NCBI GenBank assembly: GCA_937894165.1
Contig: CALCSX010000048.1
Span: forward strand, 1-27,783
Length of the DNA stretch: 27,783 nucleotides
From: an uncultured Saprospiraceae bacterium
Lineage (GTDB): Bacteria > Bacteroidota > Bacteroidia > Chitinophagales > Saprospiraceae
Reading direction: 5' to 3'
The notes beneath the pieces were generated by a model. That model was given only the letters and a program-made list of their open reading frames with translations, searched no databases and had not been told where the DNA came from. Shown one piece after another: positions 16,500-24,704 of this stretch (the first letter of the stretch is position 1; every line of letters begins with the position of its first letter). A program made the translations under genes and the position numbers.

Positions 16500-17630
16500 A
16501 TGCTAAAATTTATTAAGTTAAGTTTACTCCTTTTTACCATTTCATTTTTCGTAGCTGCATGCAATAATCAATCCGGAGCAACAAGTATTTCAGGAAGCAT
16601 TACCGGTGCCGGGAATATGCAGGTTGTCCTGAATAAATATGAAATCAAGAATGAAACAAATACCATTCAGAAAACCCAAAGTGATGCTGAAGGCAATTTT
16701 GAATTCAAGTTTGAAAACGAGATTCAAGCCGGTATTTATATATTCGTTATTGGTGCACAGCAAGGTGTAATCGTTATGGACGGGGAAGAAAATCATGTCA
16801 AGATTTCAGGAAGCATGGCGGATATTGGGAATTTCGCCTACAAAGTGGAAGGAAGCAAGGCATCTTCAGAACTTATGGATGCTCTAGCGAAATTAAAAAA
16901 CGCAGGTCAAGCAGGTCCTGATCTAGTGGTGACGCAAACTAAAGCAATGAACAATTCCTTGGCTGCTCTACAGTTTACAATGATGACGTTGAGAGGGAAT
17001 GGTGCTTTTTTAGATTTGTATAAAGAAATCAACGAGAAACTCAAATCTCAGTATGCATCCACAGACTATCCTGCCAATTATGCAACCTTCATCTCGCAAA
17101 TTGAGGCACAACAATCACAGGCGAATGCCGCTGAATTGATAAAGGTAGGAATGGAAGCACCGGAAATAACACTTCCTAACCCGGACGGTAAAAATATGTC
17201 TTTATCCGACTTGAAAGGAAAAGTTGTTCTTATTGACTTTTGGGCTGCTTGGTGTGGACCGTGTAGAAAAGCCAATCCAAAAGTTGTAGAAGTTTATAAA
17301 AAGTATAAAGATCAAGGTTTTACCGTTTTTAGTGTGTCACTTGATGGTATGGATGAAAGATCACTGGCGCGTGTTGGAGGTGGAGATCCGCAGACAGCTG
17401 AGAGATTGAAAAACGATCAGAAAACAAGATGGGTCAATGCAATTCAACAAGATAATTTAACCTGGGATTATCATGTCAGCGATTTGAAAAAATGGGATTC
17501 AGAAGCGGCCAAATTGTACGGTATCCGATCTATTCCTAAAACCTTCTTATTGGATAGAGATGGAAAAATTGCTGTAATTGATCCTCGATTTGATTTGGAA
17601 GAACAGGTTGCAAATTTGATTAGCAAATAA
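16500..17630 (+). CDS. TlpA-like thioredoxin-fold lipoprotein
   Basis: 376 residues. A lipoprotein signal (ISFFVAAC, Cys21) is followed by an N-terminal beta domain of about 100 residues like the DUF4369-type domain found ahead of many Bacteroidota TlpA proteins, a helical linker (about 120-210), and a C-terminal AhpC/TSA-thioredoxin domain from about 220. The redox motif is Cys252-Gly-Pro-Cys255 in AAWCGPCRKANP, with the cis-Pro in SIPKTFLL. It likely reduces or isomerises disulfides in the periplasm, anchored to a membrane. Between the SVSLDG strand and the WVNAI helix lies a longer-than-usual loop (ARVGGGDPQTAERLKND). It follows purL by 4 bases, though no functional link is apparent. Confidence 0.9.
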   Translation: MLKFIKLSLLLFTISFFVAACNNQSGATSISGSITGAGNMQVVLNKYEIKNETNTIQKTQSDAEGNFEFKFENEIQAGIYIFVIGAQQGVIVMDGEENHVKISGSMADIGNFAYKVEGSKASSELMDALAKLKNAGQAGPDLVVTQTKAMNNSLAALQFTMMTLRGNGAFLDLYKEINEKLKSQYASTDYPANYATFISQIEAQQSQANAAELIKVGMEAPEITLPNPDGKNMSLSDLKGKVVLIDFWAAWCGPCRKANPKVVEVYKKYKDQGFTVFSVSLDGMDERSLARVGGGDPQTAERLKNDQKTRWVNAIQQDNLTWDYHVSDLKKWDSEAAKLYGIRSIPKTFLLDRDGKIAVIDPRFDLEEQVANLISK

Positions 17631-17665
17631 TTTTTTATAAAAAAATAGTAGATTTTACTACTCGA

Positions 17666-17689
17666 AATTTCTAAAGAAATTATTTTTTT
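17666..17689 (+). terminator. Short hairpin with U-tract after the TlpA-like gene
   Basis: AATTTC (17666-17671) pairs with GAAATT (17676-17681) around a TAAA loop, followed by A and seven T (17683-17689). The stem is short and AT-rich, so it is weak; the stronger hairpin just downstream may do most of the work. Confidence 0.4.
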
Positions 17690-17722
17690 CAAAAAGGATA
17701 GGCATTGAGTCTATCCTTTTTG
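17690..17722. terminator. Bidirectional intrinsic terminator between convergent genes
   Basis: CAAAAAGGATAG (17690-17701) pairs perfectly with CTATCCTTTTTG (17711-17722) around a 9-base loop. The A/T-rich ends of the stem give a U-run on either strand. It lies between the TlpA-like gene (+, ends 17630) and the SpoU methyltransferase gene (-, ends 17749). Confidence 0.8.
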
Positions 17723-17748
17723 TTTATACGAGATTTTTAAATGAAAAT

Positions 17749-18531
17749 TTAGGATTTCTGTAAGGTCTGACCAATTTTTGAAATGATAATTCCTGTAGCG
17801 ACTGATACATTTAGAGATTCGGCACTCTGACCTTTTTTATCACTTCCTCCGGGTATAAAAATACGGAAAGTACACATTTTTCTGATCACATCGGAAAGCC
17901 CCTCCCCTTCATTTCCCACACATAAAATTCCGGCCGCTCCCATTTCAGTTGTATAAAGATTCTCCCCGTTTAAATCAGCTCCCCAAATATTGCAATTAAC
18001 TATTTTATCCTCTACTTCATTCAAGTCAAAAAACTGAAAATTCATTCTAAAAACACTTCCCATACTTGCTTGAACCACCTTAGTATTGTAAGGGTCAACA
18101 CAGCCTTTAGAAAAAATAATATTTTTAATTCCAAACCAGTCTGCTGTTCTAATGATTGTACCGACATTGCCCGGATCTTGCAATCCATCCAAATAAATAT
18201 TCCATTCTTTAGGATTAATTATTTGATCTGTAGGACTATTGAAATTCGCAACTGCAATAATTGATTGAGGATTGACCTGATTGCTTAATTTCTTAAATTC
18301 CTTGGTATCTAAAACCCTGCATTTGTCATGTAAAGCACTCTGATTAGCTATTATTTCCAATATTAAATCAGAATTATCACCTATTAATAATTCTAATCGC
18401 TCGGGATAAAAGGTCACAAGCTCTTTTATCATTTTATACCCTTCGACTATGAATTTATTGTATTTTTGTCTGTACTTTTTAATACCGAGAGCGTTGATTA
18501 ATTTAAGTTCAGAAATAGAGAGCGTTTTCAT
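17749..18531 (-). CDS. SpoU/TrmH-family RNA 2'-O-ribose methyltransferase
   Basis: 260 residues. The three SpoU motifs are present: motif 1 LDGLQDPGNVGTIIRTA (114-130) with the conserved Asn and Arg, motif 2 ILCVGNEGEGLS (202-213), and motif 3 ESLNVSVATGI (238-248); the latter two build the trefoil-knot SAM site. Residues 1-100 form the usual small substrate-binding N-domain, containing FIVEGYKMIKE. Such enzymes methylate a ribose 2'-OH in 23S rRNA or tRNA; which nucleotide cannot be read from sequence, so no TrmH/RlmB symbol is given. It is monocistronic, convergent with the TlpA-like gene and divergent from tamL. Confidence 0.93.
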   Translation of the reverse strand: MKTLSISELKLINALGIKKYRQKYNKFIVEGYKMIKELVTFYPERLELLIGDNSDLILEIIANQSALHDKCRVLDTKEFKKLSNQVNPQSIIAVANFNSPTDQIINPKEWNIYLDGLQDPGNVGTIIRTADWFGIKNIIFSKGCVDPYNTKVVQASMGSVFRMNFQFFDLNEVEDKIVNCNIWGADLNGENLYTTEMGAAGILCVGNEGEGLSDVIRKMCTFRIFIPGGSDKKGQSAESLNVSVATGIIISKIGQTLQKS

Positions 18532-18738
18532 AGCATAAGTATTATAAAAATAAAACTAAGAAATTTCAATTAGTAAATAATATTTAATGTACTTTTTTCC
18601 TTATTAAAGAAACTTGTTAGAATATTAAAGCGAAGCAAATTACTATTAAAAATCTAATATGAACTACTTTTCCGGTGTGTCAATTAAACGTAGAATTTCA
18701 GATTTCAAAAAGAGCTTGCAATAACAACGGACTAATTT

Positions 18739-21123
18739 ATGAATTTGAACAAGCTCTATTTTTTAGTTCTTTTTATCATCCTAATAATAGGCCAGGGTTG
18801 CAATGTGACTAGATATTTGAAAGAAGACGAAAAATTAGTCAAATCCCATGAAATCGTTTTTGATAAGACCCATTTGAAATTCAATGAAAGAACAAATTTA
18901 AACTACGAACTGGATCCCTATATTACTCCTAAGTCTAACTCAAAAACCCTAGGCCTTTTCTATTCGCGCCTTTGGGCTTATTATAGACTCACCCAGGATA
19001 CAACACAATTAGTGGATACAATGGCGAATACTTGGCTGGAAGATCGATTTACTGAGCCTCCTATCCTCTTTGCCAACAGCCAGATCGAGCGTAATCTCTC
19101 CAACCTTAACTACGTTCTCTATCAAAAAGGTTTCTTTGACCGGGAAATTTCTGTAGATACTATTTTTACAGATCATTTTGCAACAGCGAAATACAATGTC
19201 AATACAGGTGCGAGATATTTGGTCAACACTATAAAGTACGAAAGCAGAGATACAGCTCTTCTTCAACTAATTAACAATGCTTCGAAAGAAAGTAAATTAA
19301 AGCAGGGCAGTCCGGTGGATGTCAATCTTTTTGAAGAAGAAAAAATTAGGTTAGCCAATATCGCTTTAAACAATGGGTATTATGACTTCAATACCTCTTA
19401 TATTCCAAATTTAACAGGTGATAGTACGAATAACAAGGTCGATATAACCATCAGAATTCTCCCTCCGGAAATAAATGAAAATCATAAAGTCTACCGAATA
19501 GGAAAAATTAGGGTATACACAGAAAATGATCCTTTATCTGAAAACTTTACTAATTATGATACTACCATAAACGGCATTCAGTATTTTGGTAAAACAGAGA
19601 AGATAAATGTCCGTCCTAAGGTGCTCGACCATCAAATATATCTAACACCGGGAAATATTTTTTCCAAAGAAACCGAAAATTTAACTGTGCGAAGGCTTAG
19701 TACGCTAGGTTTTTATCGTTATCCGGTGGTGAGATCAGTACCTTCTTCCACTGATTCATCATTGATAAATTACGACATTTTCCTAACACCGGGCAAAAAA
19801 ATGGATACTTATATAGAACCCTCCATTTCACGTTCCAGTCAGGTGTCAAGTGCCCCGCTTTTAGGACTGGCATTAGATCTGGGATGGTCTCATAGAAATT
19901 TATTTCGAGGGGCGGAGAACAATACGATGGGTGTTGAAGGTGCTGTGGAGTTGTTGCCGCGAAGTTCTATTGACACCCTTGGAATTTTTAATTCAGCAGT
20001 TTTTCGAGCAAAAAATGACTTGAGACTTCATAATTTTATTGATGTAAATGGCACATATAGTTTGTTAAGTGCGATTTCTTTTGGCGAAAAGAGCTTAATT
20101 AATGAAGAATTCTATGATTTATTAAGACAAGAGGGTCGATCCAATGTGGGGATAAGTTTTGAATACAATTTTATAGTCAATGCTTACACAACTAGATCCT
20201 TCAACCTTGAATTTAATTCAATCATTCTGACTCCTGATCGGACTAAAACGTATTCTCTAACTCAAGTAGGCTTTAATTTATTGATACCGCGAGCAACTGA
20301 AACATTTCAAAGGGATTTTCTAGCTAATAATCCCCTTTTGGCTCAGAGTTTCTTTAGCAATCAATTATTTACAGGCTTATTATTTAAGTCATTTGGCTTT
20401 GCCAGCAGACCTGGAACCAATCGATTTGGTGAAACGTACAAAACCAACTTCAATGTTGAGACATCAGGATTGGAAGTTTTAGCAATCGAAGGGATTTTAA
20501 ATAAGAGTATTAATCCGGATTTCGCGAACTTTTCGAAATTCATTAAAGTTGAATATAATAAAAGTTACTACAGGCAATTTAATAGTTTAATTGGAGCCGG
20601 AGTGATGGGGGGAGCCGGGATAGCTGTGCCTTTGTGGGATGAGGCGGGCGTGCCCTATGTCAAAAAGTTACAAGTAGGTGGACCAAATAGTATGCGGGCC
20701 TGGGAATTTAGACAATTGGGCCCCGGGGGAATTATTGACTCTATTTCTACTACAAATAGACGAATTAATAACTATTTCCAGCGGGGAGATCTAAAATTAG
20801 AAGGAATGGCGGAGTTAAGGTTTGACTTGTTTTGGGTGTTTAAAGGAGCCTTTTTCATTGATGCGGGAAATATTTGGTCTTTAGAGTCAGATGACAGGAC
20901 GGAAGCCAAATTTAGAATACGGCGGTTTCTCGATCAGATTGCGGTAGGTTCAGGACTTGGCTTAAGGATGGATTTTGGATTTTTTGTGTTACGAACTGAT
21001 TTTGGAACAAAAGTCAGACTCCCTTATATTAGTCCCAACACAGGCACTCATTATCCTTACAATAATCCCCGAGAATTATTTAGAGATATCCAGCTCAATT
21101 TGGCCTTGGATTATCCTTTTTGA
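18739..21123 (+). CDS. tamL: TamL, lipidated BamA/TamA-family outer-membrane protein
   Basis: 794-residue Omp85-superfamily protein of the Bacteroidota-specific lipidated type. The signal peptide ends at Cys21 (IIGQGC), followed by NVTRYLKEDEKLV, the usual N-terminus of this group. Residues about 30-370 hold POTRA-like repeats (for example the segments around TAKYNVNTGARYLVNTIKY and LTPGNIFSKE), and about 380-794 the 16-strand barrel, with LQVGGPNSMRAWEFRQLGPG matching the conserved D15 loop and a terminal Phe (LALDYPF). It is thought to act with a TamB-like partner in outer-membrane biogenesis; no tamB is in this window. Its last 13 bases overlap the end of the convergent nth gene. Confidence 0.92.
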   Translation: MNLNKLYFLVLFIILIIGQGCNVTRYLKEDEKLVKSHEIVFDKTHLKFNERTNLNYELDPYITPKSNSKTLGLFYSRLWAYYRLTQDTTQLVDTMANTWLEDRFTEPPILFANSQIERNLSNLNYVLYQKGFFDREISVDTIFTDHFATAKYNVNTGARYLVNTIKYESRDTALLQLINNASKESKLKQGSPVDVNLFEEEKIRLANIALNNGYYDFNTSYIPNLTGDSTNNKVDITIRILPPEINENHKVYRIGKIRVYTENDPLSENFTNYDTTINGIQYFGKTEKINVRPKVLDHQIYLTPGNIFSKETENLTVRRLSTLGFYRYPVVRSVPSSTDSSLINYDIFLTPGKKMDTYIEPSISRSSQVSSAPLLGLALDLGWSHRNLFRGAENNTMGVEGAVELLPRSSIDTLGIFNSAVFRAKNDLRLHNFIDVNGTYSLLSAISFGEKSLINEEFYDLLRQEGRSNVGISFEYNFIVNAYTTRSFNLEFNSIILTPDRTKTYSLTQVGFNLLIPRATETFQRDFLANNPLLAQSFFSNQLFTGLLFKSFGFASRPGTNRFGETYKTNFNVETSGLEVLAIEGILNKSINPDFANFSKFIKVEYNKSYYRQFNSLIGAGVMGGAGIAVPLWDEAGVPYVKKLQVGGPNSMRAWEFRQLGPGGIIDSISTTNRRINNYFQRGDLKLEGMAELRFDLFWVFKGAFFIDAGNIWSLESDDRTEAKFRIRRFLDQIAVGSGLGLRMDFGFFVLRTDFGTKVRLPYISPNTGTHYPYNNPRELFRDIQLNLALDYPF

Positions 21124-21770
21124 TGTTTTTTAGAATAATCCAGAAAAAGTTTCTTTCTTCCATATTTGGAACAAATTTGGCAATTAAATGGATTGTGGCC
21201 TTGAGCGGGGCAGAATTCTCTACCATAAAAAATGAATTGCAAATGAATTTTATTCCAAATTTCTATAGGGAAAAGTGATTTTAAATCTTTTTCTGTCCTC
21301 TCAACTGATTTTCCTGTGCTTAATTTCCATCGGTAGGCCAGCCTATGAATATGTGTATCAACAGGAAAAGCCGGCACTCCAAATCCCTGAGCCATCACAA
21401 CTGATGCAGTTTTATGCCCCACACCCGGGAGGCTTTCCAGTGATTCAAAAGAATTAGGAACCTGCCCATCATATTGAGTCACTAAAATTTTTGAAAGGTT
21501 CTTGATAGCTTTGGCTTTTGTAGGGGATAATCCACAAGGTCGAATTATCGCTTGTATTTTTTCTAAATCACATTCAGCCATATCGAATGGATTGTCAGCC
21601 ATTTCGAATAATTCAGGGGTCACCAAATTCACCCGTTTATCTGTACATTGTGCTGACAACAAGACAGCAACCAAGAGTGTATAATTATCTTTATGATCCA
21701 AAGGAATGGGTGTTTCAGGATATAAAGATTCTAAAATATCCGCTATCTCGAGTGCGATTTTTTTGCTCAT
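21111..21770 (-). CDS. nth: Endonuclease III (base-excision repair DNA glycosylase/AP lyase)
   Basis: 219 residues. The helix-hairpin-helix is LPGVGHKTA with catalytic Lys120, and the second catalytic residue is Asp138 in FPVDTHIHRL; both numbers equal those of E. coli Nth. It removes oxidised pyrimidines and nicks the abasic site. The C-terminal cluster loop differs: Cys187-x9-Cys197-x2-Cys200, with Lys206 where the fourth ligand would be and no later Cys, instead of C-x6-C-x2-C-x5-C. A [4Fe-4S] cluster with normal ligation is therefore not possible. Its stop region overlaps the tamL 3' end by 13 bases, and it starts 7 bases after the LuxC-like gene stop, so it is the last gene of that operon. 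Confidence 0.94.
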   Translation of the reverse strand: MSKKIALEIADILESLYPETPIPLDHKDNYTLLVAVLLSAQCTDKRVNLVTPELFEMADNPFDMAECDLEKIQAIIRPCGLSPTKAKAIKNLSKILVTQYDGQVPNSFESLESLPGVGHKTASVVMAQGFGVPAFPVDTHIHRLAYRWKLSTGKSVERTEKDLKSLFPIEIWNKIHLQFIFYGREFCPAQGHNPFNCQICSKYGRKKLFLDYSKKHQKG

Positions 21771-21777
21771 TAATAAT

Positions 21778-22791
21778 TTAAATATTTAATAAAAACGCTA
21801 AGGTGTCCACCCCATCAGCATAATCAGACAAAGATGGAGATTGCGAAGTGCCAAAATCAAAATGCTTGAAACCATCTATTGGAGAGGAAGATAACACTAA
21901 TTGAATCTGATCTTTCTTTAACTTCAAATCCTTTTCCACTTCTGATATAGAATCAAACCACTCATAATTTAAAACGGAAATTGGGGAGGATAATGCCTCA
22001 GATTCTTTCAAAAGTAAAAAATCATTGGTAAGAAATTTTTCCCTATTGAGTAGCGCAATCGAATAGTAATAATCAAAATTATTTTTGTATTTGTTGTGAT
22101 TAATGACTTCTTTATAGCTTTCGATAGCTTCAAATAAGTATTTCAATTCAAATCCATGCGCTACGTATAATTTGGAGACATTTCTGCACCCAAGTCCAAA
22201 AAAAGTGAATAAATCTTTGCCTAAGTTGATCAAATCAGATTCAGTAGTTGTATGATCAATGATCGCAACTCCATTTCTATTTTTTCTGATAATATGAGGC
22301 ACTTTGGAAAAATATTCCTCAAAATAACGGGCTGAATTATTACTGCCTGTGGCAATAATTGCATCAAAATCTTTAAGTCGATCAACGAATTCAACTCCCG
22401 GATCTTCACCATATCTTACTTTATATAAATCCACAAACGCAGGAAGAAGAAATCTATCTTTTTCAGATAATTTTATCATTGCTTTATGTCCTGATAAAAT
22501 TACACAAAGTACATCGTGAAATCCCACCAGCGGAATATTGCCGGCCAAAATCAAACCAACTCTTTTCGGAGAAATGTCAATGATATTGTAGTTTGAAATC
22601 CAATCCTTGAGAGCATTTTCATTTAAATAATTTTCGGCAATAGCCTTGATGGAAGTCTTTATATTTTCTTCTGTAAACCAAGGATTATGGATAATCGAGT
22701 TATGAATAGGCAAGCTCCAATCGATTGCACCACTCAATAAATCATCTCCAATAGATTTCAAAACTTCTAACTTTCTGAAGATATCATTCAT
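21778..22791 (-). CDS. LuxC-like acyl-CoA reductase family protein
   Basis: 337 residues of the LuxC/acyl-CoA reductase family, an aldehyde-dehydrogenase-like fold that reduces acyl-CoA or acyl-protein to aldehyde with NAD(P)H. Supporting segments are RVGLILAGNIPLVGFHDVLCV (about 77-97, dinucleotide-binding region), DAIIATGSNNSARYFEEYF, IIRKNRNGVAII and FFGLGCRNVSKLYV with the candidate nucleophile Cys202. The protein is shorter than typical luminescence LuxC (about 480 residues), and no luxD/E/A/B genes are nearby, so bioluminescence is not implied. Its start overlaps the rluD stop by 8 bases (ATGAATGA), indicating translational coupling. Substrate unknown. Confidence 0.82.
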   Translation of the reverse strand: MNDIFRKLEVLKSIGDDLLSGAIDWSLPIHNSIIHNPWFTEENIKTSIKAIAENYLNENALKDWISNYNIIDISPKRVGLILAGNIPLVGFHDVLCVILSGHKAMIKLSEKDRFLLPAFVDLYKVRYGEDPGVEFVDRLKDFDAIIATGSNNSARYFEEYFSKVPHIIRKNRNGVAIIDHTTTESDLINLGKDLFTFFGLGCRNVSKLYVAHGFELKYLFEAIESYKEVINHNKYKNNFDYYYSIALLNREKFLTNDFLLLKESEALSSPISVLNYEWFDSISEVEKDLKLKKDQIQLVLSSSPIDGFKHFDFGTSQSPSLSDYADGVDTLAFLLNI

Positions 22792-23878
22792 TTAAAGTAT
22801 TTTTACTTTTTCGGTCATCAATATAACTGCGCCATTTATCCAAAACTTTCTGCATATCCTCAGGTATCTCTGTTGTGAAATGCATTTTTTCTCCACTTAT
22901 TGGATGTATAAAGCCTAAAGATGCTGCATGCAGTGATTGTCTATTAATTAAATTAATATTATTTTCTACAAATTGTTTGTACTTTGTAAAGACAGTTCCT
23001 TTAACAATTTTATTGCCACCGTACCTTTCATCGGCGAAGAGTGGATGACCCATATAGGCAAAATGAGCTCTAATCTGATGCGTCCTACCAGTCTCTAATG
23101 TACATTTTATTAATGAGACATAATATAGATCCTCAAGCGTTTCATAGTGTGTAATGGCATTTTTACCTTCTTCCTCAATAGTGCCTGTCACCACTAAACG
23201 ATTTTTAGGATGTCTAATCAAGTTGACATCAATTGTGCCTTGAGCTGGTTCCATTGCACCCCATATAATTGCACGATATTCACGATCAATTGTATGATCA
23301 TAAAACTGTTTTGCTAAATGAGTCAGCGTATATTCTTCCTTAGCTATCACAAGCAAACCGGAAGTATCTTTGTCAATTCGATGTACTAATCCCGGTCGGT
23401 TTAATGAATTTCCTTTTAAAACAGGAATTTCCTTATTCTTCCAATAATAGGACAATGCATTAACCAAGGTGCCAGAAGTATTGCCAAATCCGGGATGAAC
23501 TACCATGCCAGCTTCCTTGTAAATCACCATTAAATATTCATCTTCATAAACTATATTTAATGGAATATCTTCAGGAATCAGTTCATCCTCATTGAGTAAG
23601 GGTTTGTCTAAAGTAACAGAAACAATATCCCCGGGCTTGACTTTATAGTTGGATTTTACTACATTATTATTTACCGTAATAGCACCGCTGCTAATACCAT
23701 TTTGAATTTTCTGTCTGGAAATCCTTTCTGTTTTTTCGACTAAAAACTTATCAATTCGAACAGGAGATTGCTTTGGATCAATGACTATTTTATAATGTTC
23801 ATAAAACTCATCCTGTCCATCCTCCCCTTCTTCTCTCTCGATATTATCATAATCATTATCTAACAAATTTGAATTCAT
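22784..23878 (-). CDS. rluD: RluD-type 23S rRNA pseudouridine synthase
   Basis: 364 residues: an acidic N-terminal extension (1-27), an S4 RNA-binding domain (about 38-90, VRIDKFLVEKTERISRQ), and the RluA-family catalytic domain from about 110. The catalytic Asp169 is in LVHRIDKDTSGLLVIAK; other family motifs are KEAGMVVHPG, RTHQIRAHFAYMGHPLFAD and LHAASLGF. It converts specific uridines of 23S rRNA (helix 69 in E. coli) to pseudouridine; the exact target site here is inferred from family resemblance. It lies 7 bases downstream of the outer-membrane-type gene at 23886 and overlaps the next gene by 8 bases. Confidence 0.93.
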   Translation of the reverse strand: MNSNLLDNDYDNIEREEGEDGQDEFYEHYKIVIDPKQSPVRIDKFLVEKTERISRQKIQNGISSGAITVNNNVVKSNYKVKPGDIVSVTLDKPLLNEDELIPEDIPLNIVYEDEYLMVIYKEAGMVVHPGFGNTSGTLVNALSYYWKNKEIPVLKGNSLNRPGLVHRIDKDTSGLLVIAKEEYTLTHLAKQFYDHTIDREYRAIIWGAMEPAQGTIDVNLIRHPKNRLVVTGTIEEEGKNAITHYETLEDLYYVSLIKCTLETGRTHQIRAHFAYMGHPLFADERYGGNKIVKGTVFTKYKQFVENNINLINRQSLHAASLGFIHPISGEKMHFTTEIPEDMQKVLDKWRSYIDDRKSKNTLNE

Positions 23879-23885
23879 ATTAAGT

Positions 23886-24677
23886 TTATTCTATACTAGT
23901 GGACAATATATTAAGTAAAAAGGCAATATTAAAATAATAGGAATTTTTATTTAATGATATTTGATCGTAAATAATTTCGGGATTCCCTAACATTGATTGT
24001 GAGAAATTGCTTCCGGGAATATTTGCTTCATTTCTACTTGAAATCCGATAGCCAATGGAAAATTCAGCAGAGGCATGATTTTCAAACAAATCCAACTGAA
24101 ATCCGCCGATGAAAGTAGCATTTAGTCCCAAGTTTCTGTTGGAATGAAATGAATCGAACTTTCTAAATCGGCTTCTATGAGAATTAAAAGTTCTCGTTCG
24201 GGTATAGAAGCCATCCATTCCGGTTGATAAACTCATAAACGGTCTAAATGAGTATTGAAAATCATTAAAGAAATAGATTAAATCTACATTTAAACTCAAA
24301 TAGGAAGCATTTGATGCCAATTTAATGAAGGTTTCTTTACCTTGAAAATCTTCATAGGAGATAAATGAGGAGTTAAAATAATTTCCATGACTGAATGTAG
24401 ACCCCAGGGCTAGTTTATAATAAGGGGAAAGTTGAGTTAAGAATGAAAAACTATTCATTTCCACCGGATTGAATGTATAATTAACATTATTTGATTTAAA
24501 ATAATGAAGCCCTTTTGAGTATTTTATCTGCAAAAATCTATCCCCCAAATCAATTTTTCTATCGAAAATTTCAGAAGGTGAGGTATTTACTTTCTGTGAA
24601 AATAGAGTTACACTTTTGACTATAAATATAAAAATACATAGCCAAATTAATCGTAATATTGTTCCTTGGTAAATCAT
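23886..24677 (-). CDS. Unknown secreted, probably outer-membrane beta-barrel protein
   Basis: 263 residues, family not recognised. The N-terminus is hydrophobic (LIWLCIFIFIVKSVTLFSQ) with a cleavage site expected after Phe-Ser-Gln near residue 28. The mature part has repeated amphipathic strands rich in Tyr, Phe and Ser (LQIKYSKGLHYFKSN, YKLALGSTFSHGNYF, SAEFSIGYRISSR, YYFNIAFLLN), fitting a small barrel or porin-family fold. It is the first gene of a tight - strand group with rluD, the LuxC-like gene and nth. Only 27 bases separate its ATG from the divergent PLP enzyme gene, so its promoter probably lies inside that coding sequence. Confidence 0.7.
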   Translation of the reverse strand: MIYQGTILRLIWLCIFIFIVKSVTLFSQKVNTSPSEIFDRKIDLGDRFLQIKYSKGLHYFKSNNVNYTFNPVEMNSFSFLTQLSPYYKLALGSTFSHGNYFNSSFISYEDFQGKETFIKLASNASYLSLNVDLIYFFNDFQYSFRPFMSLSTGMDGFYTRTRTFNSHRSRFRKFDSFHSNRNLGLNATFIGGFQLDLFENHASAEFSIGYRISSRNEANIPGSNFSQSMLGNPEIIYDQISLNKNSYYFNIAFLLNILSTSIE

Positions 24678-24704
24678 AATATAAAAATATAAAAAACTTT
24701 CCTT

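Noticed and set aside
17647..17662. Small AGTAG/CTACT hairpin after the TlpA-like gene
   Set aside because: Only 5 bp and not followed by a U-run; two better hairpins lie just downstream.
18659..18724. 21-codon frame upstream of tamL (MNYFSGVSIKRR...)
   Set aside because: Very short, no spacing or coding features that set it apart from chance, and not a recognisable leader peptide.
21778..22791. Bioluminescence operon suggested by the LuxC-like protein
   Set aside because: No luxA, luxB, luxD or luxE homologs nearby; the protein is shorter than LuxC, and the family is widespread in non-luminous bacteria.
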